A stretch of DNA of 27,263 nucleotides from JALORV01 sp035429805. GTDB taxonomy: Bacteria; Pseudomonadota; Gammaproteobacteria; Burkholderiales; Burkholderiaceae_F. Numbering within the stretch: position 1 is the stretch's first letter; every line of letters starts with the position of its first letter. Made by a program: the position numbers and the translations under genes. Under the pieces are notes generated by a model. The model saw nothing but the letters and a program-made list of their open reading frames with translations, was not told the DNA's origin and did no database searches. Location: contig DAOMFL010000049.1 of the NCBI GenBank assembly GCA_035429805.1, positions 1-27,263 of the forward strand. Reading direction: 5' to 3'. Below are positions 1 to 7,581 of this stretch, in pieces.

Positions 1-836
1 GGACGCTTCCCTTTCGGCCGCACAACGTGCCAGCTCGACCTGATCGGGAAATCCTCGACCCGCAGCACGGCGATGCCGCGCCCGGACGGGTGCTCGCCGA
101 GGGCGTGCACCGAAACCACCGCGACGCCGAGCTTTCCGGCAACCGCTTCGACGATCGCCTCGTTGCTGCCAAGCTCCAGGCGCACCCGCGGCGCGAAGCG
201 CTTGCGCCGGAAGTGCTCGTCCGCCGCCATGCGCGTGCCGGAGCCGCGCTCGCGCAGGATGAACTGCTCGCCCTTCAGGTCACGCAGCAGCAGGTGCCGC
301 CGGCGCGCCAGAGCATGCCCGGCCGGCGCGATGACGACGAGCGGGTTCGGCATGAACACCCGGTCGTCGATATCGATGTCGGTCGGCGGCATCGACATGA
401 TGTACAGATCATCGCGGTTTTCGCGCAGCCGCCCTACGACGCCGTCACGGTTGAGGACCTCGAGCCGCACGTCGATTGCGGGATGCCGGTCGCAGAAGGT
501 GCCGAGCAGGCGCGGCATGAAGTACTGCGCCGTGCTGACGACCGCGACCCGGAGCACGCCACGGCTCAGCCCGCGCATCGCGTCGATCTTCTGCCCGAAG
601 GCTTCCCACTCGGCGAACATCGAACGTGCGACCTGCGCCAGCTCGCGACCGGCCTCGGTCAGGTGAAGGCGGCGCCCGATCACTTCGAACAGCGGCAGGC
701 CGACTGCGGCGGCGACTTCGCGCAGCTGCATCGACGCCGTGGGCTGGGTGACGTGCATCACGCGGGCCGCCCCGCTCACGCTGCCGGCCTCAGCCAGAGC
801 CAGGAAGAGCCGCAGCTGGCGGAAGGTCACATGCAT
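1..836 (-). CDS. LysR-family transcriptional regulator, CbbR-like (3' end cut by window edge)
   Basis: A LysR-type regulator of 278 visible residues; the last 20 or so lie beyond the window edge. Residues 3-60 form the winged helix-turn-helix (RQLRLFLALAEAGSVSGAAR, then TQPTAS). Residues 90-278 look like the periplasmic-binding-protein-like effector domain. The segment RERGSGTR at 195-202 and the tail WHVVRPKGKR resemble CbbR/CysB-type regulators, which sense metabolites of carbon or sulfur assimilation. I chose the ATG at 836 because MHVTFRQLR is the usual CbbR start. An in-frame ATG at 863 would add nine residues and run into a likely operator. The gene is divergent from an SbtA bicarbonate transporter gene, so control of that gene is the natural inference. 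The family call is strong; the CbbR subgroup and the target are inferred. Confidence 0.9.
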   Translation of the reverse strand, partial: MHVTFRQLRLFLALAEAGSVSGAARVMHVTQPTASMQLREVAAAVGLPLFEVIGRRLHLTEAGRELAQVARSMFAEWEAFGQKIDAMRGLSRGVLRVAVVSTAQYFMPRLLGTFCDRHPAIDVRLEVLNRDGVVGRLRENRDDLYIMSMPPTDIDIDDRVFMPNPLVVIAPAGHALARRRHLLLRDLKGEQFILRERGSGTRMAADEHFRRKRFAPRVRLELGSNEAIVEAVAGKLGVAVVSVHALGEHPSGRGIAVLRVEDFPIRSSWHVVRPKGKR

Positions 837-862
837 CGACTTTTTTCTATGTGTCTTCAGCA

Positions 863-878
863 TGAAATCAATTTTACA
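863..878. promoter_or_regulatory. Candidate LysR operator (imperfect AT-rich dyad)
   Basis: The 89-base gap between the divergent regulator and transporter genes contains TGAAATCAATTTTACA. Its ends, TGAAA and TTACA, are an imperfect inverted repeat, and it is AT-rich within a GC-rich region. LysR-type regulators normally bind such dyads in the gap shared with a divergent target. Binding is inferred, and the exact half-sites are uncertain. Confidence 0.35.
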
Positions 879-909
879 CACGCAAGCGCGGTTCCTACGA
901 TGCCGGCCC

Positions 910-915
910 AAGGAG
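910..915 (+). promoter_or_regulatory. Ribosome binding site of the SbtA-like gene
   Basis: AAGGAG lies 10 bases before the ATG at 926, a strong Shine-Dalgarno match that fixes this start. Confidence 0.75.
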
Positions 916-925
916 AAGAACGACG

Positions 926-1933
926 ATGAACAACCTCTTGGACCCTGCCATCCTCTTTTTCGTGTTCGGCGTGCTGGCAGGCGCGCTGCGCTCGAACCTC
1001 GAAGTGCCGCAGGCGATTGCAAAGTTCCTGTCGCTGTACCTGCTGATGGCGCTCGGGCTGAAAGGCGGCTTCGCGCTGGCGAAGTCCGGACTGAGCCCGG
1101 CGATCGCCACCAGCCTCGCCGCGGCGATGCTGATGGCGGTAATCGTCCCGGCACTCGGTTATGCCGTCCTGAAGCGGCAGGTCAGCAAGTACGACGCAGC
1201 GGCCGTCGCGGCCGCCTACGGATCGGTAAGCGCCGTCACGTTCGTAACCACCATGCAGTACCTGGAAGCGAACCAGATGGCGTTCGGCGGCCACATGGCC
1301 GTAGCCATGGTCGTCATGGAGTCCCCTGCAATCATCATGGCGGTGCTGCTCGCCAACTCACTGCGGCACTCGCAGACCGCGGGCGCGATCGTGCCGGTGG
1401 GCGGAGGAAGTGCCGCGCTGTCCGCCGGGACGTTCTCCGGGGTACCCCTCGGCCGGATCATGCGCGAGTCCTTCACCGACGGCGCGCACCTGCTGCTGCT
1501 CGGCTCGATGGCGATCGGCTACGTCAGCGGCGACGCCGGCAAGGCAATGATGCAGCCGTTTTCCGGCGACCTGTTCAAGGGGATGCTCGCCTTCTTCCTA
1601 CTTGACATGGGCCTGCTGGTCTCCCGCAACTTCGGCGCAGCGCGCCAGCAGTCGCCGGCGCTGATCCTGTATGCGGTCGCCGGTCCGCTGGCCCACGCGG
1701 CGATCGCGCTGGCGCTCGCAGCGCTGCTCGGATTGCCGGCCGGCGACGCTGCGCTGCTGATGGTGCTCTCGGCCAGCGCGTCGTACATCGTCGTGCCCGC
1801 GGTGCTGCGCTACGCGATCCCGGAAGCCAACACCTCGGTGTACTTCGGGCTGTCGCTGGGCATCACGTTCCCGTTCAACGTGATTGTCGGGATTCCGCTG
1901 TACACCAGTGTCGCGAGGGCGGTGCTCGGCTGA
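926..1933 (+). CDS. sbtA: SbtA-type sodium-dependent bicarbonate transporter
   Basis: A polytopic inner-membrane protein of 335 residues, close to the usual SbtA (DUF897) length. Family signatures run in order: FLSLYLLMALGLKGG near residue 33, YGSVSAVTF, MESPAII, LFKGMLAFFLLDMGLL, SASASYIVVPAVLRYAIPEA and LGITFPFNVIVGIPLY at the end. SbtA proteins take up bicarbonate with Na+ and are best known from cyanobacterial carbon-concentrating mechanisms. The gene sits opposite a CbbR-like regulator, which suggests control by inorganic carbon or central carbon metabolites. No PII-like SbtB gene, the usual partner, follows it; the next gene is convergent. Transport of bicarbonate is inferred from the family, and the true substrate in this organism is untested. 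Confidence 0.9.
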   Translation: MNNLLDPAILFFVFGVLAGALRSNLEVPQAIAKFLSLYLLMALGLKGGFALAKSGLSPAIATSLAAAMLMAVIVPALGYAVLKRQVSKYDAAAVAAAYGSVSAVTFVTTMQYLEANQMAFGGHMAVAMVVMESPAIIMAVLLANSLRHSQTAGAIVPVGGGSAALSAGTFSGVPLGRIMRESFTDGAHLLLLGSMAIGYVSGDAGKAMMQPFSGDLFKGMLAFFLLDMGLLVSRNFGAARQQSPALILYAVAGPLAHAAIALALAALLGLPAGDAALLMVLSASASYIVVPAVLRYAIPEANTSVYFGLSLGITFPFNVIVGIPLYTSVARAVLG

Positions 1934-1968
1934 GGCGGGCCGCGCGGGCCGCCCCGCTCCGCCCGGCG
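1934..1968. terminator. Possible GC-rich hairpin between convergent genes
   Basis: The 35-base gap between two convergent stop codons is almost all G and C. GGCGG at 1934-1938 can pair with CCGCC at 1949-1953; a competing GCGGG/CCCGC pairing is also possible. No T-run follows on either strand, so an intrinsic terminator is only weakly supported. Confidence 0.25.
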
Positions 1969-3387
1969 TCAGAAGCGCTTCATCAGCCGCAGGATCTTGG
2001 CGACGTGCGGGCGATACGGGGGCATGAAGAGATTCATGCCGTTCAGGCGCGACTGCTTGAACACCGGGGTGAGCTTGCTGAACGTATCGAACCCCCAGCG
2101 GCCGTGGTAGTGGCCCATTCCGGAGGGCCCCACGCCGCCGAACGGCAGCTCTTCCTGCGCGACGTGCATAAGCGTCTCATTGACGCACACGCCTCCCGCA
2201 TGGGTCTGCCTGAGCGCGCGCTCGATGCGCGCCGCGTCGTCGTCGAACCAGTACAGCGCAAGCGGCCGCGGTTGGCGGTTGATGAACGCGATCGCCTGCT
2301 CCGGATCCTCGTAACCGATGACCGGCAGCAGCGGACCGAAGATCTCCTGCTGCATCACCTCGAGTGACATCGGCGGCTCGACGATGGCCATCGGAGCTAG
2401 CCGATGCGTCTCGTCGTTGCGGTCCGTGCCGTCGAAGAGCGGCTGCACCTCGACGCCGGCCGCCGCGGCCTGGTCCAGGTAGCCGATCAGACGGCCGTAG
2501 TGCCGCGGGTTCACGACGCTGCAGTAGTCCGGATCCTGGATGCCGCGGGGATACATGCGCTGCGCCTGCGCGCGCAGCGCGGCGACGAACTCCGGCACTT
2601 TGCCCTTCGGCAGCAGGACGTAGTCCGGCGCGATGCAGGTCTGCCCGGCATTCAGCAGCTTGCCGGCGAGGATGCGCTGTGCGGCGCGCTCGATCGAATA
2701 CCCCGGGGCCACGACGGTCGGGGACTTGCCGCCGAGTTCCAGTGTGACCGGCGTGAGGTTCTGGGCCGCCGCCGTCATCACGTGGCGGCCGACGACCGTC
2801 GATCCCGTGAATAGAAGGTGGTCAAATGGCAGGGCCGAAAACTGTGCCGCCACGTCGGCGCCGCCGGTGACCACGGTCAGCTCGTCCTCCTTGAACTGGC
2901 CCGCCACCAGGTTGGCGAACAGGCGCGAAAACGACGGCGTGAACTCCGACATCTTCACCATCGCGCGATTGCCGGCCGCGATGGCCCCGGCGAGCGGGCC
3001 TACGGCCATGAACAGCGGATAGTTCCATGGAACGATGATCCCGACCACGCCGAGCGGCCGCGGCATCACGTGTGCGCGCGCCGGCAGGAACCACTTGGAG
3101 ACCCACGCGCCGCGCGGCTTCATCCAGCGCGCGCCACGGCGGGCGGCGCCACGCAGTTCCGCAAGGCTCGGAAAAACCTCGGCGATCTGGGTCTCCATGC
3201 GCGGCCGGCCGCCGAAGTCGGAGTCGATCGCGGCCTCGATCGCCTCTTCGTTGTCCTGTATCACCGCCTGCAAGCGCTGCAGCCGGTCGCGCCGGATGTT
3301 CCACTCGGGAAACGGCGCGGCGTCGTAACTCGCGCGCTGCAGTTCGAACGCCGCAAGCAACGCAGTGGGAATTTCTGAGGGCGTCAT
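1969..3387 (-). CDS. Aldehyde dehydrogenase, coniferyl-aldehyde-dehydrogenase-like
   Basis: NAD(P)+-dependent oxidation of an aldehyde to its acid by a 472-residue cytoplasmic enzyme. Visible family residues are PWN at 120-122, cofactor-binding Lys145, the general base Glu217 in LELGGKSP, and the catalytic Cys251 in NAGQTCIAPDYV. The short N-terminus, NAGQTCIAPDY and the C-terminal PFGGVGPSGMGHYHG match the class-3-like group that includes coniferyl aldehyde dehydrogenase of lignin-monomer degradation. The frame is open to 3657, but that would overlap the divergent transporter gene. The ATG at 3387 (MTPSEIPTAL) gives the normal family length, although no good Shine-Dalgarno is visible. The neighbours give no aromatic-degradation context, so the substrate remains open; fatty or other aryl aldehydes are alternatives. 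Confidence 0.85.
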   Translation of the reverse strand: MTPSEIPTALLAAFELQRASYDAAPFPEWNIRRDRLQRLQAVIQDNEEAIEAAIDSDFGGRPRMETQIAEVFPSLAELRGAARRGARWMKPRGAWVSKWFLPARAHVMPRPLGVVGIIVPWNYPLFMAVGPLAGAIAAGNRAMVKMSEFTPSFSRLFANLVAGQFKEDELTVVTGGADVAAQFSALPFDHLLFTGSTVVGRHVMTAAAQNLTPVTLELGGKSPTVVAPGYSIERAAQRILAGKLLNAGQTCIAPDYVLLPKGKVPEFVAALRAQAQRMYPRGIQDPDYCSVVNPRHYGRLIGYLDQAAAAGVEVQPLFDGTDRNDETHRLAPMAIVEPPMSLEVMQQEIFGPLLPVIGYEDPEQAIAFINRQPRPLALYWFDDDAARIERALRQTHAGGVCVNETLMHVAQEELPFGGVGPSGMGHYHGRWGFDTFSKLTPVFKQSRLNGMNLFMPPYRPHVAKILRLMKRF

Positions 3388-3398
3388 GTCGAATGTGG

Positions 3399-3411
3399 GC
3401 CTGAAACAGGC
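3399..3411. repeat. Small perfect palindrome upstream of the aldehyde dehydrogenase gene
   Basis: GCCTGAAACAGGC is a 5-bp inverted repeat around AAA. It lies 11 bases upstream of the aldehyde dehydrogenase start, in the 88-base gap to the divergent CNT gene. It could be an operator half-site pair or a leader hairpin; nothing proves function. Confidence 0.3.
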
Positions 3412-3475
3412 TATCAGCTTACTGCGCGACGCTTGAGCCTGTGCTCCAATGTCGCCGCTCCGGGGAGGGAGCGGA

Positions 3476-4720
3476 ATGCAGTCGTTGCAGAGCGGGTTCG
3501 GGCTGGTCGTGCTGCTGGCGCTGTCGTGGGTGCTATCCGAGCGCCGGCGCGACGTGCCGTGGCGCCTCGTCACGAGCGGACTGGCGCTCGCGTTCGTGCT
3601 CGCTGCAGCGCTGCTGAAGGTTCCTGCGCTCGCGGCGGCGCTGGCGAGCCTCAACACCGCGCTTGCGGTGTTCGAGAACGCACTTCAGGCCGGCACGGCG
3701 TTCGTCTTCGGCTATGTCGGTGGCGGACCGGCCCCTTACGAGGTGACGAACGCGTCGGTTAACTTCGTGCTGGCGGTCCGCGCACTGCCCATGGTTCTGC
3801 TGATCGCTGCGCTCTCCGCGCTGCTGTTCCACTGGGGGGTGCTGCCTCTGCTCGTGCGCGGATTCGCTTGGACGCTGAAGCGGACGATGGGCATCGGCGG
3901 CTCGGTCGGAATGTCGGCGGCCGCCAATGTCTTCGTCGGCATGGTTGAGGCACCGCTGGTCATTGCGCCCTATCTCGGACGGCTGTCGCGGGGCGAGCTT
4001 TTCATCGTGATGAACTGCGGCATGGCAACGATTGCCGGCACCGTGCTGGTGCTGTACGCGACCTTCCTCACACCGGTCGTGCCCAACGCGCTGGGGCATC
4101 TGCTGGTCGCCTCGATCGTGGCGACACCCGTCGCCATCGTTGTCGCCGCGATCATGGTGCCGCCACGGCTCACCGACGATGCGCACGTCGCCTTTGCCCG
4201 GCAGGACGCCAATGCGGTGGCGGCACTGACGCGCGGCACGCTCGAGGGACTGCAGCTGCTGCTGAACATCGTCGCGATGCTGCTCGTCTTCGTCGCCCTG
4301 GTGGCGCTCGTCAACGCGCTGCTGTCCGCCCTGCCCGACGTGCACGGCGCGCCGCTGACGCTCGAGCGCTTCTTCGGCTGGCTCTTTGCGCCGCTCGCCT
4401 GGCTGGTCGGTGTGCCGGCGAACGAATCGCTCACAGGCGGGGCGCTGCTGGGCAAGAAGACGGTACTGAACGAGTTCATTGCCTACCTCGACATGGCGCA
4501 CCTGCCCGCCGACGCGCTGTCCGGACGCAGCCGGCTGCTGCTGACCTACGCCCTGTGCGGCTTCGCCAACTTCGGCAGCCTCGGCATCATGCTGGGCGGC
4601 CTGACTGCCCTGCTGCCGGCCGAACGACGCACCGAACTGGCGGAGCTTGGAATGAAGTCCGTGCTGGCCGGGCTGCTCGCCACCTGCGCGACGGCGGCGA
4701 TCGTCGGCGTCCTGGTCTGA
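3476..4720 (+). CDS. CNT/NupC-family concentrative nucleoside transporter
   Basis: An inner-membrane symporter of 414 residues, the normal size for bacterial CNT proteins, which import nucleosides with H+ or Na+. Family signatures include GTAFVFGYVGGGPAPYEV in the N-terminal third, MSAAANVFVGMVEAPLVIAPYL, the pore-lining FIVMNCGMATIAGTVL, and near the C-terminus FANFGSLGIMLGGLTALLP. The start is the ATG at 3476, which has GGAGGGAG just upstream, rather than the in-frame ATG at 3449. Its stop overlaps the start of the following acetyltransferase gene by one base, so the two are probably co-transcribed. Nucleoside specificity cannot be read from the sequence. Confidence 0.9.
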   Translation: MQSLQSGFGLVVLLALSWVLSERRRDVPWRLVTSGLALAFVLAAALLKVPALAAALASLNTALAVFENALQAGTAFVFGYVGGGPAPYEVTNASVNFVLAVRALPMVLLIAALSALLFHWGVLPLLVRGFAWTLKRTMGIGGSVGMSAAANVFVGMVEAPLVIAPYLGRLSRGELFIVMNCGMATIAGTVLVLYATFLTPVVPNALGHLLVASIVATPVAIVVAAIMVPPRLTDDAHVAFARQDANAVAALTRGTLEGLQLLLNIVAMLLVFVALVALVNALLSALPDVHGAPLTLERFFGWLFAPLAWLVGVPANESLTGGALLGKKTVLNEFIAYLDMAHLPADALSGRSRLLLTYALCGFANFGSLGIMLGGLTALLPAERRTELAELGMKSVLAGLLATCATAAIVGVLV

Positions 4721-5265
4721 TGGACGCCATCGTCCTGCGGGGTCCACGGGTCCTGCTGCGCGGCTGGCAGCCGGTGGATTCCGGTCCCTTTGCGGCGCTC
4801 AATGCCGACCCGGTCGCCATGGAGTTCTTCCCAGCGCCGCTGTCGCCCGCCGAGAGCGACGCGATGATCACGCGCCTGCAAGGGGGCCTCGAGACGCGCG
4901 GCTGGGGGTTGTGGTGTCTGGACATCGACGGTGACTGCGCCGGCTTCGTGGGCCTGGCCCGGCCAGCCTTCGATGCGCCCTTCACGCCCTGCGTCGAGGT
5001 CGGATGGCGGATGGCGACACGCTATTGGGGCCACGGCTATGCGACCGAAGCAGCCCGACTCGCGCTCGAATTCGGATTCCGCCAACTCGGGCTGACGGAG
5101 ATCGTTTCGTTCACGACTGCCGGCAACTGGCGATCTCGCCGCGTCATGGAGCGGCTCGGCATGCGTCGCGATCCCGCTGATGACTTCGATCACCCCCGCA
5201 TTGCAGTCGGTCATCCGCTGCGCCCGCACGTGCTCTACCGGATCAAGTCGACCCAATTGCCGTGA
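4720..5265 (+). CDS. GNAT acetyltransferase, RimJ/RimL-like
   Basis: A 181-residue GNAT-fold protein of the ribosomal-protein/Ala acetyltransferase type (Acetyltransf_3). It starts with LRGPRVLLRGWQPVD, the usual first strand. The acetyl-CoA-binding segment EVGWRMATRYWGHGYATEAA sits in the middle, followed by the adenine-side NWRSRRVMERLGM. The true start is the ATG at 4720, overlapping the TGA of the nucleoside transporter gene by one base; upstream in-frame codons are inside that gene. Translational coupling is likely, but a functional link to nucleoside uptake is not evident. The acceptor may be a protein N-terminus or a small amine; the family does not settle it. Confidence 0.85.
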   Translation: MDAIVLRGPRVLLRGWQPVDSGPFAALNADPVAMEFFPAPLSPAESDAMITRLQGGLETRGWGLWCLDIDGDCAGFVGLARPAFDAPFTPCVEVGWRMATRYWGHGYATEAARLALEFGFRQLGLTEIVSFTTAGNWRSRRVMERLGMRRDPADDFDHPRIAVGHPLRPHVLYRIKSTQLP

Positions 5266-5301
5266 AGCGGGGGGTCCAGCAATCTCATGTAACGTGTTAG
5301 G

Positions 5302-6072
5302 TTACGTCCTCATCACATTGAAAAGACGATAGAAATTTTCTGACGTCTCGCAGGCGATCTGGTCGATGGAAGCGTCCCTCAGCTCGGCCAGCTTGTGCGC
5401 CACATGAGGCACGAAGGCGGGCTCGTTCTGCTTGCCCCGATGCGGCACCGGAGCCAGGTACGGTGCATCGGTCTCGATCAGCAAACGGTCGCCGGGAACG
5501 GTCGTCGCCACAGCCTGCAGGTCGCGCGCGTTCTTGAAGGTCACGATTCCGGAAAATGAAATGTGGAACCCGAGGTCCAGTGCCTGGCGCGCGACCTCGG
5601 CCGTCTCGGTGAAGCAGTGCATGACGCCGCCGACCCGGTCGGCACCTTCCTCGCGCATCAGCCGCAGCGTGTCGGCCGCTGCCGCACGCGTGTGGATGAT
5701 CAGCGGTCTGCCGCATACGCGCGCCGCGCGGATGTGCACGCGGAATCGTTCGCGCTGCCAGTCGAGCGGCTCCGGGAGCCGGTAGTAGTCGAGCCCCGTT
5801 TCGCCGATTGCCACGACTTTCGGATCGGCCGCCAGGCGGACAAGATCGTCGACGGTCGGCTCCACCGTGCCGGTGGTGTCCGGGTGCACGCCCACCGACG
5901 CATAGACGTTCGGCGTCATCTGCGCCGTGGCGAGCACCCGCGGAAATTCCTCCAGCGTCGTGCAGACGCTGAGTGCCGCCTCGACTTCGGCGACGCGCAT
6001 GCGCGCGAGCACCCCGCTGAGGTCTCCGGCAAGCTCCGGGAATGCCAGGTGGCAATGCGAATCGACGAACAT
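5302..6072 (-). CDS. tatD: TatD-family metal-dependent deoxyribonuclease
   Basis: A 256-residue TIM-barrel amidohydrolase-like nuclease. Metal-site residues are all present: H6 and H8 in DSHCHL, E91 in AIGETGLDYY, H127 in IIHTRA, H152 in MHCFTET, and D202 in ETDAPYLAP. The family has Mg2+-dependent 3'-5' exonuclease and DNase activity linked to DNA repair and turnover, in the cytoplasm. The closest subgroup is YcfH/TatD. It is the last gene of the mltG-tmk-holB-pilZ block, 46 bases after pilZ, as in many Proteobacteria. The ATG at 6072 begins MFVDSHCHL, the standard family start. Its stop is 36 bases from the convergent acetyltransferase stop. Confidence 0.93.
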   Translation of the reverse strand: MFVDSHCHLAFPELAGDLSGVLARMRVAEVEAALSVCTTLEEFPRVLATAQMTPNVYASVGVHPDTTGTVEPTVDDLVRLAADPKVVAIGETGLDYYRLPEPLDWQRERFRVHIRAARVCGRPLIIHTRAAAADTLRLMREEGADRVGGVMHCFTETAEVARQALDLGFHISFSGIVTFKNARDLQAVATTVPGDRLLIETDAPYLAPVPHRGKQNEPAFVPHVAHKLAELRDASIDQIACETSENFYRLFNVMRT

Positions 6073-6118
6073 GACGGGACCGCCACGCGCACATGCGGCG
6101 GCAGGCGGAACGCGAAGA

Positions 6119-6505
6119 CTACAGGGTGTGGGTCGGCCGCGCGGACTTCAAGGCAGCGCCGAGCGCATCCTCGATGCGCTTGCGGGCGGCGATCCCCGAC
6201 TCGTCAGCGGGGAAGTGCACCCCGATGCCCGGTGTCTTGTTGCCTCCGGCGGCCGGGCTGACCCAGACCACCTTGCCCGCGACGGGGATGCGGGTTGGAT
6301 CGTCGAGCAGGGTCAGGATCAGGTAGACGTCGTCGCCCAGCTGGTAGGGCCTTGTGGTGGGCACGAAGATGCCGCCGTTCTTCAGATACGGCATGTAGGC
6401 GGCGTAGAGCGCGGCCTTTTCCTTGATCGACAGGGACAGGACGGCCGGACGGGCTCCCGCCGCCGGCTGGGCACTGCCCGGTGCTTTCACTGCGGCGTCA
6501 TTCAT
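6119..6505 (-). CDS. pilZ: Type IV pilus assembly protein PilZ
   Basis: A 128-residue PilZ-domain protein very similar in pattern to Pseudomonas PilZ: LSLSIKEKAALYAAYMPYLK, then GGIFVPTTRPYQLGDDVYL, IPVAGKVVWVSP, GIGVHFP and the C-terminal ALKSARPTHTL. The RxxxR and (D/N)xSxxG motifs needed for cyclic-di-GMP binding are absent, as in the founding PilZ. It therefore most likely acts by protein contacts in type IV pilus assembly (with PilB and FimX in known systems) rather than as a second-messenger receptor. Residues 1-20 are a loose Ala/Pro-rich tail. Its ATG overlaps the holB stop by one base (TGATG), indicating coupling. The position between holB and tatD is the usual one. Confidence 0.93.
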   Translation of the reverse strand: MNDAAVKAPGSAQPAAGARPAVLSLSIKEKAALYAAYMPYLKNGGIFVPTTRPYQLGDDVYLILTLLDDPTRIPVAGKVVWVSPAAGGNKTPGIGVHFPADESGIAARKRIEDALGAALKSARPTHTL

Positions 6506-7581
6506 CAGGCGTGGTGTCCTTGTTCCGGGCTCGCGGGACGCATCGCATCCATGTAACCGATCAACGCACTTTCGACGGCCAGCTTCGCATTCAGAGGATG
6601 CATGGCCGTGGCCTGGGCACCCGTCAGCTGGTCAAGCCAGCCGATCAGGCGCTCGCGCCCGGTCGCCCGTGCGACGGCGGCAATTGCGCGCTGCTGCCGA
6701 GGATAGTACCGAACGCGCTGCGCTTCCCTTTCCGCCAATAAGTCCCATCCCCAGCGCTGAAACAGACGGATCGCCCCCGACACGGGCACGTCCTTCGGTA
6801 CGGTACTGATCACCTCGGCCAGAGTCAGGCGTGGTCCCCGGCCGAGCAACTCCAGCAGGCGGCCCTTCAGTTCCGTCGGCAGATCCCGCTCCTCTTCCTG
6901 CCTGCGCTCAAGGCCGACAGGCGCCCCGCCCGCTTCCGCCAACCGGGCGTCGGCGTCCTCCACGCCCTGCGACTTCAGCCAGGCGAGCGCCGTCGCGGGC
7001 GGCGGCACCGGCGCGCGCAGCAGCACGCAGCGCGAGCGCACCGTCGGCAGCACCGCGTCCAGTTCATCCGTCACGGCGATGAACATGGCGCCCACGGGCG
7101 GCTCTTCGAGAAGCTTGAGCAATGCGTTGGCAGCCGGACCATTCAGCGCCTCGGCCGGAGCCAGCAGCACGATGCGCCGGCCTCCCCGATGCGCGGCCAG
7201 AGCCAGGAACTCGCCGACATCGCGCACCTGGTCGATCAGGATCGCGCGGCTCGCCTTCGCAGCTTTCGAGGTCAACGCTGCGGTGCCATCGTCCGCTGGT
7301 TCGTTGTCCTCGCGCGCCGGGCGATCCGACTCGGGCACGAGCCAGCGCAGGTCCGGATGATTGTCGGCCGCCATCAACAGGCATCCAGGGCAGGTGCCGC
7401 ACGCACGCCGCTGGGCGTCGGGCGTCTCGCACATCAACGACTGTGCCAGTGCACCTGCGAAGTGCCGCTTGCCCACGCCGCGCGCACCGTGCAGCAGCAG
7501 CGCGTGCGGCAGGCGCTCGATTGCGCCCAGCACCTGCTGCCAGAGCGTCTCCTGCCACGGCAGCGGGGTCAGCCGTTCCAT
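6505..7581 (-). CDS. holB: DNA polymerase III subunit delta' (clamp loader)
   Basis: A 358-residue AAA+ clamp-loader subunit that helps load the beta sliding clamp at replication forks. Seen in order: a Walker-A-like GARGVGKRHF at 32-41, the zinc-binding cysteines C51, C61, C64 and C67, NALLKLLEEPP, and the SRC motif in TVRSRC. Delta' normally has a degenerate ATP site. The frame is open far upstream, but MERLTPLPWQ with the ATG at 7581 is the family start. That start overlaps the end of tmk by 13 bases in another frame, so translation is probably coupled. The pilZ gene follows with a one-base overlap. Confidence 0.93.
   Translation of the reverse strand: MERLTPLPWQETLWQQVLGAIERLPHALLLHGARGVGKRHFAGALAQSLMCETPDAQRRACGTCPGCLLMAADNHPDLRWLVPESDRPAREDNEPADDGTAALTSKAAKASRAILIDQVRDVGEFLALAAHRGGRRIVLLAPAEALNGPAANALLKLLEEPPVGAMFIAVTDELDAVLPTVRSRCVLLRAPVPPPATALAWLKSQGVEDADARLAEAGGAPVGLERRQEEERDLPTELKGRLLELLGRGPRLTLAEVISTVPKDVPVSGAIRLFQRWGWDLLAEREAQRVRYYPRQQRAIAAVARATGRERLIGWLDQLTGAQATAMHPLNAKLAVESALIGYMDAMRPASPEQGHHA

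Noticed and set aside
27..929. 300-codon frame on the plus strand opposite the LysR gene
   Set aside because: The opposite strand carries an excellent LysR protein, and this frame has no domain.
3388..3657. N-terminal extension of the aldehyde dehydrogenase to 3657
   Set aside because: Ser/Thr-rich low-complexity residues that overlap the divergent transporter gene; the family begins at 3387.
3533..4747. 404-codon frame on the minus strand opposite the nucleoside transporter gene
   Set aside because: Antisense to a clear CNT transporter; very rich in Arg, Gln and His.
5289..5305. GTAAC/GTTAC inverted repeat at the end of tatD
   Set aside because: A 5-bp stem with a 7-base loop that overlaps the stop codon and has no T-run; too weak to call a terminator.
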